A stretch of 64,000 nt of DNA. Origin: Blastomyces gilchristii SLH14081. Lineage: Eukaryota; Ascomycota; Eurotiomycetes; Onygenales; Ajellomycetaceae. Shown here one piece after another: positions 24,401 to 36,454 of the stretch. The stretch spans positions 1,145,660 through 1,209,659 of the forward strand of contig NW_003101668.1 of NCBI RefSeq assembly GCF_000003855.2, read 5' to 3'. Position 1 is the first letter of the stretch; every line of letters starts with the position of its first letter. The notes below the pieces were generated by a model. The model did not search any database. It saw only the letters and a program-made list of their open reading frames with translations, and was not told where the DNA came from. Both the position numbers and the translations under genes were made by a program.

Positions 24401-25439
24401 GATTCATCTTTTCATTTATTATTTATAATGATTTCACTTTTCTGTGTACAAATACTGCAGATCTTAACACTTATTAAAATTTTATTAACTATCTATCTGT
24501 GAGTTCATACTTGATATAATAATATAATTACATTTGACTGAGTCAGCTGATTACAGCATCATTTTTTCAGTTATTATTAAAGCTTAATGACTCTGACAGA
24601 TTGTCTGACTTAATATACCTCATGCTTGAATTCTCATTATATATAATAATCTGAGATAATGTGTAAACTTCTGAAGAGATTATGAATAATTATAATGAAA
24701 TCTTCAGATTCAGTATAATTATCTATCTGTGTAAACATTTAATCTCTTATTATAGATCTATAACCTGATTTTCTCTTTTCTTATTAATAATGATAATTGT
24801 ATCAGTGAACCTCTTTATGATAAATACTTAATTCACAGTGAATATCAATTGTTACTTAGCTTCTCCTTCAGTCTATCACTGTGTATACAAGGCTTCAATC
24901 TCATTTAGAATTCTTGTATATATATGAAGTTTCACTTTTGATTCAGCAGTCTCAGTTACTTTTCTCACTGCTTTGAGTAAATCTTCTGAGAGATTCTGTA
25001 TATCTTTCAGTTCAGATAGCAGAGAAGAGTGTTATTTGTATTAACTAGAAGAGATGTTCATTTCAGAAGATTTTTATTGATTATACAGTGTCTATTATTC
25101 TATAATTTCTGGTATTATTTTACAACTCTGATAATAATTACTCTTCTTTTATTCTTCTAAGTAGAAAGTAAACTTCTTTGAATCTGATTCATCACTCTTA
25201 TCTCTTTTCTCATGTCTTATCATGTTCGCATACATGACATTTATCTGAGTGTGAAGTATTTTCTCAATAAGCAGAGTAGTATCAATCAGATATTCTTTCA
25301 CTCACTGCTTCTTTATACACTTTCTTCTGAGACATTTTAGAATCACTCTGATATGATAACTATGAATTACTTCATATATAAAATTATTACACTCTGAAGA
25401 AGTCTGTACTGCTCACTGGTTTTTAGACATGCTATCAGA
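21486..25439 (-). pseudogene. B1 gag-pol remnant, right of A2, lacking RNase H
   Basis: Collinear with B2 56609-61208 but with about 0.6 kb missing at about 22240-22245, between the integrase N-terminus and the RT C-terminus, which removes RNase H. The integrase core at 21755-21567 includes the ILTDNNANLVEEV stretch (family 'lsDnGsnf.ne..'). The integrase H2C2 zinc region is near 22060-21970 (HKKFSHLES). RT lies at 22509-22315 and upstream. The gag zinc knuckle is near 23900-23840. The gag N-terminus ends near 25430 against the LTR. Many stops. Confidence 0.8.
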
Positions 25440-25606
25440 TGTGATTCAAAGATTGCTTGAGTCAGTATACAATTACAGACGTACGCCAGCTTCTTCTATA
25501 TATTATACTAAATTAATTAGTGCCCGCTAGAGCCTTTTTACATTCGTAAGTGCATTCAGAAGCAGCTGTGTTATTATTCAGTGATCATATATTCTTCTGA
25601 ATCATA
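25440..25606 (-). repeat. B1 5' LTR (right)
   Basis: Top strand TGTGATTCAAAG...CTGAATCATA (terminal CACA altered to CATA). 167 bp, matching the left LTR. Confidence 0.9.
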
Positions 25607-25626
25607 AATATAGAATAAATTTGAAT
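25607..25626 (+). repeat. L4: LINE 5' UTR, second segment
   Basis: A 20 bp remnant of L4 between B1 and L3. It carries the 4 bp B1 duplication aata at its left and the 15 bp L3 duplication agaataaatttgaat (25612-25626) at its right. In L1 the uninterrupted sequence is near 44117-44140. Confidence 0.85.
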
Positions 25627-26661
25627 ATTATTATTATTATTAGTCTTTCATTATAGATGTATATAGTGAGAGACTATAACATCTATCTGAAAACTTGTTA
25701 GTTTTAAGACTTTTTCTAGGATCTGTAAAACTAATTCTTATACATTTATCAATTTCAGATATGTAAAATTAGAAAATTTTAGCTCAGAATATAAAGATGT
25801 TTTATAAATTACAGAATTTTTAATATCTTCTGATACTTTTGAAATTATTTAGAAATTAACATGATATAAGAAAAGAAATAAAGTCTTAAAGATAGATACA
25901 ATAAGTAGATAGAAAAGAACAGAAAAGAAAATATAAAGAAATATAATAATAAAATAAACATATTTAAAAATAGTGTATAGCTGTTTTAACTAACTATATC
26001 TGATTAATTTTCATCTGTTCATATTTGAACAGTTCTGAATTCAGCTATTTTCTTATAGCTGTTTGAGTTTCTGATAGAAAATCTATTAAGTATTTAATTT
26101 CTATCTCAGTTGAAAATAAGAATCTCATATTTAATTAATTTCTATCATACTTCTCTTTCAATCTGACTCTAAGATCATTGTATAATACACAGTGTAATAC
26201 AATATACTTAGAATTCTTAATTAAATTGCAGAATAAGTATTTTATTACATCAAATCTGTTATCAAATCTTTGTATATAAGATTTGAAATAGTCATATTCT
26301 AGTTTGAGCTGAATTATAGATAAGAATGTTTTCTTTTTACATTTTATTAAACAATGTTTTCACTTGAGTGTTGTTTTAAATCTGGAATAATATATACTCT
26401 TCTTTTGATTTTATCAGCTTTTATTTCACTTCTTCAAACAATATTCTTTTATCTTTCTCTTTTTGAAAGATCAGAATACTGTTTTTTAAATAGATCTACT
26501 TAATTATGAACTCTTTTTTACAGCTAGCTGAGTTATTTCATTATCATAGATATTTATATAAGTAGAAACTCAGTGTAAATAAATTATTATTTTTAACTTG
26601 CTTCTCTTTTGAATTTTCATAACAGAATTCAAAATCAGTTCAAGATTCATTTAATCATTAT

Positions 26662-26956
26662 TATAAGAGGCCTACGCTGAATAGATTGATATGATATTTA
26701 TAGGTCTTATATAACAAAGTGAAAAATGTTATAGAAGGAAAAGAAAGAGAAAGTGCGAGAATCAGTGATCAGAGTGAATATTTATACACATATATAGTAA
26801 TATACACAGTGAAGCTTCAGAGTGAAAGAATAGAAATTCTGTGAGTTTTTCAGCTGAGAATCAGCAATTGAGAATGATCAAGAATCAGAGCTTTCAGTGA
26901 AATCTATAAAGAGTAATGAAGTAGTCTATATAATTGATTAGATGCAGTCTGTCATA
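26662..26956 (-). repeat. A3 3' LTR (left)
   Basis: Top strand TATAAGAGGCCTACG...CAGTCTGTCATA. More heavily mutated than the right copy. Confidence 0.9.
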
Positions 26957-26959
26957 TTA

Positions 26960-29900
26960 GCCTCTCTCTTCTCTGATCATGCATAGTTTTCATCAGTCAA
27001 GAGCTGCAGTCTCAGATAACACAGAACTCAGAGTTCAGATCAGACAATTATAGCTGACTCATTTTACAAGATATTATCAGCTACAGCTGTTAAGTCTCTC
27101 ATTGAGAATATTCTCAATCTCTCACTCAAGTTCATTATCATCTTCTATGATCCCTGGTGACTGTCAGTCAGAAGTCAGTTAAGAAGAGAATGAATCAGTG
27201 ACAGTATAGTGAAGTAAGCTCATGTAAAATATATCATGAATCTCTGATAAAGTATCAAGATAGTAGTTATAACTGTCTAGAACTTCTGTCACTATGTCTT
27301 TTACATAGTGATAATTCAATGTACAGAATGAGTGTGTGATTCATATGTTTTTAAAATTCAATTATACAAGATCTTCTATCTTATACTGCTCTATGAAATC
27401 TTGTCAGATGTTGACTTAATCTTCTTGATCTTGTTTTGCAGTTGTCATGAAGCTCTCTACTCAGTCATAGACATCTCAGAGCTTCATTACTATATTATCA
27501 GTAATCTGAATCAGACTGTGAAGATTCAGTGTGAAATATGTAATCTCTAGAAGATTCAACACTTTCATATGACATTTATATGTAAGAAAGAACAGACTTA
27601 CATCTATTGAAATGACATCTCAGTTATTAATAGTAACTTCAGCATGTAGAAGAAGATCATGTCAGTCATCTTATAAATAGTTACAGAACTTATAAAGATA
27701 ATTCTTCATTATCTGAATTATTCACTCTAATACATCATCAGTCTCAAAGTGATAGATAGTTAATAAACAGTGTGTAATGTTGAGAACTTGACAGATTCTT
27801 GTTCAGAGAGCACTTATGAATTGACAGTCTTAATTCAATACTATAGATCTCAGTAATTCATGTATCTGATAGAACAGGCTTTATAGAAAGACTTCAGTGA
27901 CTTGTTCAGTATTCATCTTATTACAAGACTTTAATATTATATCTTTACACAGTTAGTTAATAATGATCAGAATGTTCTTACAACTCTTACTCTTAGAGAG
28001 ATTAATAGTGAAGTCAATTATCACATCTTACTAAATTCTATCAGAGATATTAAATGATTTCAGTAGATCTTTTCTATAATCTTTTCACAAGATAACAGAA
28101 GAGTAATAATTGCAGTTTCAAACAAAATATCTGATACTGTTTAATATCTCAGATCAGTAGAACTCTTGAAATATTATTTAATACAGTTATTCATGACCTG
28201 AATAATAAGTTATAAATGAATTATGTATCTCTTACATTATTCAGATATGTAAGAGTTTAGAGTGAGAAACTCAGCATTATTCACATAATCATAGAGTGTT
28301 ATTATTATCAATTGAACATTCTGAGATATCAGTTCTTATATGTAGTTCTGAGAGAAATCAGAGTGCTTCTTGATATACTGCTTTAGTGAGTACTTGAAGA
28401 AGTTCATCAGTTTGAGCTGCTGTATGTCATAATTCATCTAGTATAGATTCAGAAGAAGTTGAGATATCAGTAACAGTTCTAATCAGAGAAGTGTGTATAG
28501 TGTCATGAGTTATTTCATCTTGATCAACTAATATCTTCAGATTCAAGAGTCAGTGCTCTCAATTCATTTAGTAAGTGTCTTTTACATTAAATAACATATC
28601 TTACTCTTGTTGTGAGAGAGCATCTGTCATCAAGTTCTGACTACTGAGACAGTAGTGTATTATGAAATGAAAACAGCATAATAGCTCAGATCATTGCATC
28701 TATTATTCAGTAAGCTTATAGATGATAGTAAAGTGTTTAAGATTCTTATAATCTATGATTATCTCAAATTTGAAGATATTTCAGAGTTCAGAGTCTCATT
28801 CTTCTAGACAGTGTATAATTGTAAGAAGTTTCTTATCATAGATCTCATAGTTGCATTCAGCAGAGCTCAACTTCTTAGACATGAAAATGCATAATTATAA
28901 GATATCTTTGTTATTATATTGCAATATAGCTCTTTCTATAATATGATCAGAGAAGTCAGCTTCAATAACTATTTCACAGTCAGAGTTAAATATCATTAGT
29001 AGAGAGATATTAATGAATATCTTCTTCATCAGTATAAATACAGCTTCAGCATTCACTGATCATTGAAATACTGAGTTCTTCTTACTGAGTTCTGTAAGTG
29101 ATGTCATGATATATGAGAAGTTTTATATAAATCACTGATAAAAGTTGATAAATTCAATGAAGCTTTGTATATCTTTCACAGTGCACAGAATCTTTCATTC
29201 AAAAATAGCAGAGATCTTCTCAGAATTTATTCAGATTCTCTTATCAGCTTCTATGATAAAGTCTAGATATTTCATACTTGTTACTTCAAAATCACACTTG
29301 TCTATATCTATCAGTAGTTCTGCTTCTTATAGTCATTGTAATACTCTTTACATATGTTCTTAATATTCTTTTCTAATGTCATCAGTGAAGATGAGAATGT
29401 TATCAAGATATACAGATAAAAATTCATCAAAGAAATCTCAAAGTGCTCAGTTAATATACTTCTGAAATATACTGTGAGTATTAGTCAGTCTGAAGAGTGT
29501 GACTACTTATTTAAAGAGATTATATTATGTTCAGAATACTGTGAGTCACTCATCTTCTTCAGTAATATAAATCTTATGAAATGCAGTGATGACATCTAGC
29601 TTTATAAATCATTGAGCTTATTCACTATGAGCTAGAGTTTCATTGATAAGAGATAAAGAATAGCAGTTCTTCTTGATTAGTCTGTTTAATTCTTGATAAT
29701 TCACACAGAATCAGAGTTCTTCATCTAGTTTCTTTGCAAAGAGAATAGAGGCTGTGATAGAAGAGTTACTAATACATATGAATTCTTTATTTAACAGATT
29801 ATTGAGTGTCTTTCAAAGAAGAAGAAGTTCATCTCAGAATATATTATAGAGAGAATCTCACAGTGATTTGAGATTCTTACTATTCTTCTTTTCTAACTTG

Positions 29901-30277
29901 ATACTGTGATTCACTTCTGAGCCTTGTAAAGAGAGTAGATTTGTAATATTATCTTATTAAAAGATATCTAGATATTTGTAATATTATTAAGAGAGTTTTG
30001 TATGAGAATCTGTTATTATAATACAGAATAACTTTTCTAGAGCTTTTTTAATATTGACTAGACTGATGAAGTAGATTGTCATACAATCTCACTATTAACT
30101 CTGTCAGTGACTTTGTTGAGAGCTCTTTCAGAGCATTTCATATGCATTGACAGAGATCTGTGTAAGATTCATAGTCTTATGAACATCCTTCTCATGAATT
30201 TCATCATTATTAGGGAATATCAAACTCCTGTTTCAAGCATTCAATAAGATGCCTTGTTTGAATAGTCAGGTGAGTTC
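26960..30277 (-). pseudogene. A3 chromodomain, integrase, RNase H and RT remnants
   Basis: Collinear with A1 290-3570. The integrase core is near 28050-27930. The RT catalytic box at about 29420-29385 reads YLDNILIF, the second Asp changed to Asn. The frame is full of stops. Plus-strand open frames at 27332-27550 and 29145-29363 are shadows. The left part ends where S3 begins at 30278. Confidence 0.8.
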
Positions 30278-30654
30278 GCCCCGGTGGCTGAATGATTAAT
30301 GTAGCCACCTGGTAGTGCCTTGGCATGGGAAACCAAGGCGTGTGAGTTTGAAACCCGCAGGGGATACATTAAATCCGGAACTAAAGCATCTCAAGTTTCT
30401 AATAAATACAGAGGTGTACAAATCACTTCAACAAAATTGCTCTATGTTCCTGGGATGAGAAGTTATTATCATATGTATTTAATTGTCACTCCTTTGTATT
30501 TTCTATGTTCTTGTTATCTTGGCATGGTCTCAACACCTGTATTTCCTCCTGTATAACCAACACTTGGCCTGTATTTAACATCATGCAAGGACTCATCATA
30601 AGCTCCGCTTGCATATGAGTATAATGAAAGAATAATAATAATAATAATAATAAT
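30278..30654 (+). mobile_element. S3: tRNA-derived SINE inserted in A3 with target deletion
   Basis: A plus-strand SINE. The head 'gccccggtggc' starts at 30278 and the tail of about eight AAT units ends near 30654. The A box tggctgaatgatt (from tggccgaatggtt) and B box ggttcgaaacc-like sequence (here gagtttgaaacccg) are recognisable. Compared with A1, the element on the left stops at the equivalent of about 3570 and resumes at about 3925. So about 350 bp of A3, the protease region, is missing and there is no target duplication. Confidence 0.9.
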
Positions 30655-32043
30655 TTTCTCTGTTTCATCAGAGTGTTCTTATAGTTATCTTCTAAGTCTT
30701 TCTTCAATGCAATGTAATTGACATAGACTGCCACCATTAATCTTTCTTTTGAATGAGAAGGTATATAGACTGATTAGTAGTTAAAAGTAATATGTTCTGA
30801 TTAATTACAGTTGATGCATATCTCTCATTGACATCAATCAGCAACTTCTTCAGAAGTGATCTCAGGAACTTAGAAACAGGTTCAGATAGCAGAAACTCTT
30901 GTTTATATATAGACATTTAAGTTCACTCAATTCATAGCATCTACATTGTCATTCTTTGATACAGATGTATGAGTGACTAAGATGTAACATCTTCTACCAC
31001 TGTTCTGTATACACTTGAGCTTGATAAGACAGTCATTCAATGTCTGAAGTTGTATGCAGAAGTCTTCATAAGTTGAGTCTTTATCTACACTTATAAGAGT
31101 CTGTAAGAGTTCAAAAGTTAATATCTTCTTAAGTATACTAATCTTCATTTAATTCTTTCAATATTGATCATCTACTTCTAGAATCTTGATATTGAAGTCA
31201 GGAATAAATGTTATAAGAGAAGTGTTTCTCTGTCACACACTCTGTAATCAATCTAATACTTTCTATTACATAGCAGTGTCTTGAAACAGAACATCAAGAT
31301 ATTTGATAATATTGTCAGGCATTTACAATACTGATTCACATGCTTTCATTCATGAATGAAACTTCTATTTCATGTGATTCTTCTATCATTCATTGATATA
31401 TCAATCTTGATTAATTAGTGAATCAATGATATCTTTATCTACACTTAGTTTTGTGAGCATTTTCAATCTTCATGATGAGTAAAGAGTGAGATCAGAAGTA
31501 TTAAAATATACAGAAGTATCTAAGCATTGCTTCAGTGTTTGCATTGTGTTCATATTCAATTCTATCAGTGTTGAAATTATCTATACAGAGATTTCTTATT
31601 AGAACAATCATTGAATCTCTTCATATTGATGTTATTAAGATGCATGTATATCATCTATTTATTATTGTTATAATTTCAATATTGCTCAGAGTTATTGTAG
31701 TACTGTGACTATATTCATATTTAAGAGTTCTCTCATATTATCAGTAGGCATGTCATTCACTGAATGTATAGTATCTGTGGAATCAGAAGAAGTGTAATCA
31801 TATGAATATTTTATATATCTAAGATATCAGAACTGTCAGGTCTTTCACTGATATTCACTTCATAAGATCTTATTCTCTTTGTAAGATCTTGTTGTGAAGT
31901 CAGAGCAACTGACAAGCAAGCTTCTATTTAGAGACTCAGTGTCTGCTTAACTGATTGTTTCTCTATTTCTTATATATCTTTATATGTTTGAATATCTCAG
32001 TGAGTAATTATTTCTAATAAGAAGATGATGAACATTTTTCAAG
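30655..32043 (-). pseudogene. A3 gag remnant
   Basis: Collinear with A1 3925-5360. The zinc knuckle is near 30830-30785. A relatively open minus frame at 31148-30927 begins KISILKKILTFELLQTLISV and corresponds to the gag interior. Heavily mutated elsewhere. Confidence 0.65.
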
Positions 32044-32338
32044 TATAAGAGGCCTATACTGAATAGATTGATATGATATTTATAGGACTTATATAACAAA
32101 GTGAAAAATGTTAAAGAAGAAACAGAAAGAGAAAGTGCAAGAATCAGTGATTCAAGTGAATATTTATATACGTATACAGTGATGTACATGATAAAGCTTC
32201 AGAGCGGAAGAATAGAAATTCTGTCAGTTTTTCAGCTGAGAATTGATGATTGAGAATGACCGAGAATCAGAGCTTTCAGTGGAATCTATAAAGTGTAATG
32301 AAATAGTCTATATGATTGATCGGGCGTAGCCTGCTACA
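32044..32338 (-). repeat. A3 5' LTR (right)
   Basis: 295 bp, top strand TATAAGAGGCC...GTAGCCTGCTACA. Its last 100 bp retain some CG (gaccgagaatc, gatcgggcg), again less mutated than the left copy. Confidence 0.9.
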
Positions 32339-34334
32339 ATTATAAATCTGACTATTTCTCAGTCTTTTCAAAACAGCTTGACTATTAGAAAATATTTATA
32401 TCTCTTTTAAACTAGTTTCTCTTTTATAAGATTTTACCTCAATGACTTTGAAAGCTTTCACTATTATAAATAATTCAGTATCAAAATTCTCAGATTTACT
32501 TTCTGAATTTTATAAATCTGAGATGAAATTGATATTATCTTCAGTATAAGTAATATCTGTATCTAGTTTATTTAAATTCTTATTTTGTAAGTTATCTGAA
32601 TAAATCAGAATTGAGTCTTTTATCTTGAATACAGAAATTCTTTTTAAATACTGTTTATATTCTTTCTCTTTAGATAGATTACTTACTTATAAATCTATAA
32701 GAGATTGTAACTTTTCTCTTCAGAGAGATATTCTTTGATATACAATTTTTTCAACATTTAACAAGAGAAACTAATTCTTAATCATTGAATATAGCTTGTA
32801 TAGTTGAGAGAGAAGTTTCTTTAAAGAATTGTTTTCATTTTAATTAAGATATATATTTCAATTCAGTTGATTTTCTGAGTTGATTGATGAGAAAGGAAAA
32901 GAGACTCTTTCTCTGATTATATGACTTAAGCTCATTTTTATAACTCTGAGAGTATAGTTTATACAGATCCTTTCAAACATAACAGCTGATGAATAAACTG
33001 ATACTTAAATTTCTATTACTTTAATAGAAGATGATTTGAATACTTTCAGAATTCTTCTAAAAGCTCTATTTTACAGACTTTGAAAGAGTTCAGTAAAATT
33101 TCATTGATAATTTTATCAAACTTGAACTTCATAATCAGCTACTGAGATAATACAGACTATGTATAACTGTCTTATAATCTGGAAGAATAGATCTCTCTCT
33201 ATATTTGATAGTTTAATTATGTTATTTAATAGTCTTTCTGCTTTGATAGTTCTTTATTGAATATAATATTTAAAATTCAACTTAGAGTTTAATTATACTC
33301 TCAGTTATTTGATATTTAAACTGAGTTTAATCTCTTTATTTAAAAGAGTTAGACTTAATTTTTTCTCATTGAATCTGAAAAAAAAGTAAATTAACTCAGT
33401 TATATTCATATTAAATTGAATTTGATTGATATCTACTCTCAGAAAGATTACTTTTACTGCTTTTTCAATTACTTTTAAATTCTCTTTAATTGTTTTTAAA
33501 CTGTAGATCAGCTCAATATCATTTATATAGCTTGAAAATCTTACTATTTTTATCACTCTATTCTTGAATAGATATGCAGTTATTATTATTATTATTATTA
33601 TTCTTCCATTATACTCATATGCAAGCGGAGCTTATGATGAGTCCTTGCGTGATGTTAAATACAGGCCAAGTGTTGGTTATACAGGAGGAAATACAGGTGT
33701 TGAGACCACGCCAAGATAACAAGAACATAGGAAAATACAAAGGAGTGACAATTAGATACATGCGATAATAACTTCCCAGCTCAGGAACATAGAGCAATTC
33801 ATTGGAGCGATTTGTACACCTCTGTATTTATTAGAAACCTGAGGTGCTTGAGTTCCGGATTTAATGTATCCCCTGCGGGTTTCGAACCCACGCGCCTTGG
33901 TTTCCCACGCCAATGTGCTACCGGGTGGCCGCATTAACCATTCGGCCACCGGGGCAATAGATATGCAGTATATATTATAAATAAAATGAATAATATTGAA
34001 GATCTCTATAACACTTCTATTTTTATCTCAGTTTTATTCAGTTTCATTTCATAAAAAAAATAATTGTATAATTCTTTTGAACATAAAATAATTAACTCAT
34101 TTTATTAGAGAAACTGACAATTTTAACATCTTCAAAGTTTGAATTATCTTTAACTTTGAAACATGATTAAATGCATCTTTTATATTAATATAAAGTACAG
34201 TTGAGATCAGATCTTCATTCTTTAGTATTTAAATATCATGAATAACTTAAAGAACAGTATTTATTATACAACATTATCTTCTATCTCTAATTTGTTTATT
34301 ATGCAGAAGTGAATCATTAATAAAGCTTATAAAA
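32339..34334 (-). pseudogene. L3 ORF2: RNase H and RT segment
   Basis: The minus strand is collinear with L1 ORF2. The clean piece 33556-33305 reads SSYINDIELIYSLKTIKENL, the equivalent of L1 SLSYVDDIGLVYSSKTIKEN. The catalytic box is changed from YVDD to YIND. SINE S4 splits the frame at 33567-33969, and L2 has jumped in at 34334. Stops are TGA or TAA at Trp and Gln sites of L1. Confidence 0.85.
33567..33969 (-). mobile_element. S4: best-preserved tRNA-derived SINE, 14 bp target duplication
   Basis: Body 33581-33955 (375 bp), flanked by a perfect repeat aatagatatgcagt (33567-33580 and 33956-33969). In element sense the head has an A box tggccgaatgg and a B box ggttcgaaacc 48 nt apart. The head can fold into a 7 bp D-like arm (ggtggcc/ggccacc), a 9 bp hairpin (gcgccttgg/ccaaggcgc) and a 5 bp T arm with loop ttcgaaa. 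It lacks a convincing acceptor stem, so it is tRNA-like rather than a tRNA gene. The 3' end is (AAT)n. It keeps nearly all CG and CC sites, so it is the youngest copy here. Confidence 0.95.
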
Positions 34335-34349
34335 AAAGAGAGCATTTAA

Positions 34350-36085
34350 ATCATCTTCTATTAAAGCAATGGAAAGTGAAGCTTCAATTCCTCCTTCTGC
34401 TATTAGATTTGAAAAGACCTGTATAAACTATGCTCTGAGAGTTATAAAGATAAGCTCAAATTATATAATCAGAGAAAGAGTCTCTTCTTCATTTCCACTG
34501 ATTAACTGTGGAAATGAACTGAATTGAAATAGATTTCTTGATTGAAATGAAAATAATTCTTCAAAGAAAATGCCTTCTTAACTGTACAGACTATGCTCAC
34601 TGATTAAAAATCAATTTTCTTCTTTAAATGTTGAATATTATTATTATTATTCTTTCATTATACTCATATGCAAGCGGAGCTAATGATGAGTCCTTACGTG
34701 ATGTTAAATACAGGTCAAAGTGTTGATTATACAGAAAGAAAAATACAGGTGTTGAGATCATGTCAAGGATAAACAAGGAACATAGAAAAAATACAAAGGA
34801 GTGACACGTCAGAAAAAAGATGTGTAGATTTTTTCCAAAGTTCTTCCCTGAATTCTACCAAAAGGGTTTGTACACCTTCTGTATTTATTAGAAACCTGAG
34901 GTGCTTGAGTTCTGAATTTAATGTATCCCCTGCGGGTTTCGAACCCACGCGCCTTGGTTTCCCACGCCAAGGCGTTACCGGGTGGCCGCATTAACCATTC
35001 AGCAACCGGGGCCATGAGAAGTTATCTCCCTGAAGAGAAAAGCTTGAATCTCTTATAAACTTGTAAATAAGTGAACTATTTAAAGAGAAAGAATATGAAC
35101 AGCATTTGAAGAGAATTTCTACAATCAATATAAAAGACTCTATTCTGATTTATTCAGATGACTCAAAAAATGAGAATTTGAATAGATTAGGCGCAGGCAT
35201 TGCTTATACTGAAGATAATATTAATTTTGTCTCAGATTTCTGAAATCTAGGCTGTGAATCTGAAGTCTTTGACTCTGAACTATTTGTAATAATGAAAGCT
35301 TTCAAACTTATTAAAATAAAATCTTATAAAAGAGAAAATAGTTTGAAAGAGATATGAATATTCTCTGATAGTTAAGCTGCTTTAAAAAGACTTAGAAATA
35401 GTCAGATTCATAATAATTAAATAAATCTTGAACTGATCTTAAACTCTGTTTTAAAAATTTGAAAGAGAAGAATATCAAAGCTGATAATTCATCTACACTG
35501 AGTTCCTGCTCATATGAATATTCATGATAATAAATTGACTGATTCAGCTGTAAAAAAAGGTTCAGAACTAAGCAGATCTATTTAAAAAATTATGTCCTAG
35601 TCTTTTATAAAGAGAAAAATAAAAGAATCTTGTTTAGACAAGTGAAATTAAAGCTGGCAGAAATAAAAGAAGAGTATACATTATTCAAGATTTGAAACAA
35701 AACTCAAGTGAAAATCTTGTTCAATTAAATGTAAAAAGAAAATATTCTCATCTATAATACAGCTAAAACTAGAACATGGCTATTTCAAATCTTATATACA
35801 AAGATTTAATGATAGATTTGATTCAATAGAATGCTCATTCTGCAATGCAAATGAGAATTCTGAGTATATTGTAATACACTGTGCATTATACAATAGTCTC
35901 AGAGTCAGATTGAAAGAGAAGTATGATCTAAATCAATTAAATATAAGATTCTTATTCTCAACTGAGACAGGAATTAAATACTTAATAGACTTTCTATCAG
36001 AAACTCAAGCAGCTATAAGAAAATAGCTGCATTCAGAAATATCTGAATATGAAGAGGAGGAAATTGATCAGATATAGTCTGTTAA
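34350..36085 (+). pseudogene. L2 ORF2 C-terminal part (RNase H, zinc finger)
   Basis: Collinear with L1 ORF2 residues from about 865 to the end. The RNase H stretch YSDDSKNENLNRLGA is kept near 35150-35195. The HWVPAH motif has become H-stop-VPAH (TGA) near 35497. The C-terminal CCHC finger is near 35840-35890. Split by S5. Confidence 0.85.
34636..35012 (-). mobile_element. S5: tRNA-derived SINE inserted in L2
   Basis: Inverted SINE; tail (TAT)n on the left, head ending accggggc on the right. Against L1, L2 stops at 'aaatgttgaa' and resumes at 'catgagaagtta', so about 9 bp (aaagttgat) were lost and there is no clear target duplication. The middle of this copy (about 34807-34862) differs from the other SINEs and holds several extra bases, so it is a divergent variant. 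The head is hardly mutated. Confidence 0.9.
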
Positions 36086-36454
36086 AACAGTTATATACTA
36101 TCTTTTGAGAATTTGTTTCATTACAGTCTCTTTTTATTTTACTTTATTTTTTCCTTTCTATTCTTTTCTATCTATCTATTTAATGTGTCTATCTTTAAGA
36201 CTGTGTTCTCTGTTCTTTTGTCATAATATTGTCAAATGGTTTCAAAGTATCAGAAGATGTTAAAACACTGCAATTTATAAACAGTTTTTGTATTCTGAGC
36301 TGAAGTTTTCTGATTTTGTATATCTGAAATTGATGAATGTATGATAGTTATCTTTATAGATATAGGAAAAACCCTGAGAAATTTTAATTCTCAGGTAGAT
36401 GTCATAGTCTCTGACTGCATACATCTATAATTGAAGAATAATAATAATAATAAT

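Larger units (their letters stand above)
12292..25606 (-). mobile_element. B1: degenerate Gypsy family B element, split by A2
   Basis: LTRs at 12292-12458 and 25440-25606 (167 bp each), flanked by a 4 bp duplication aata (12288-12291 and 25607-25610). Its minus strand reads gag, protease, RT and integrase. A2 (15744-21485) sits inside the integrase region. The L4 sequence on both sides becomes continuous when B1 is removed. Excluding A2 and one target copy, B1 is about 7.57 kb versus 8.29 kb for B2. About 0.6 kb of the difference is an internal deletion of the RNase H region at about 22240. An antisense reading frame lies at 12961-14451. Confidence 0.92.
26657..32343 (-). mobile_element. A3: degenerate chromovirus inserted in L3
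   Basis: Body 26662-32338 with 295 bp LTRs at both ends, flanked by a perfect 5 bp duplication attat (26657-26661 and 32339-32343). L3 sequence is continuous across it when compared with L1 near 49490. It carries SINE S3, which replaced about 350 bp including the protease. Confidence 0.95.

Noticed and set aside
30320..30556. Open frames in SINE copies (30320-30556, 33574-33768, 34763-35015)
   Set aside because: SINEs are non-coding; these frames overlap tRNA-like heads and their variation does not preserve protein.
33865..33955. Functional tRNA gene (type II, Ser/Leu-like)
   Set aside because: A and B boxes and arms are present, but there is no acceptor stem pairing, no sensible 7-base anticodon loop, and the unit is a dispersed repeat with target duplications and a TAA tail.
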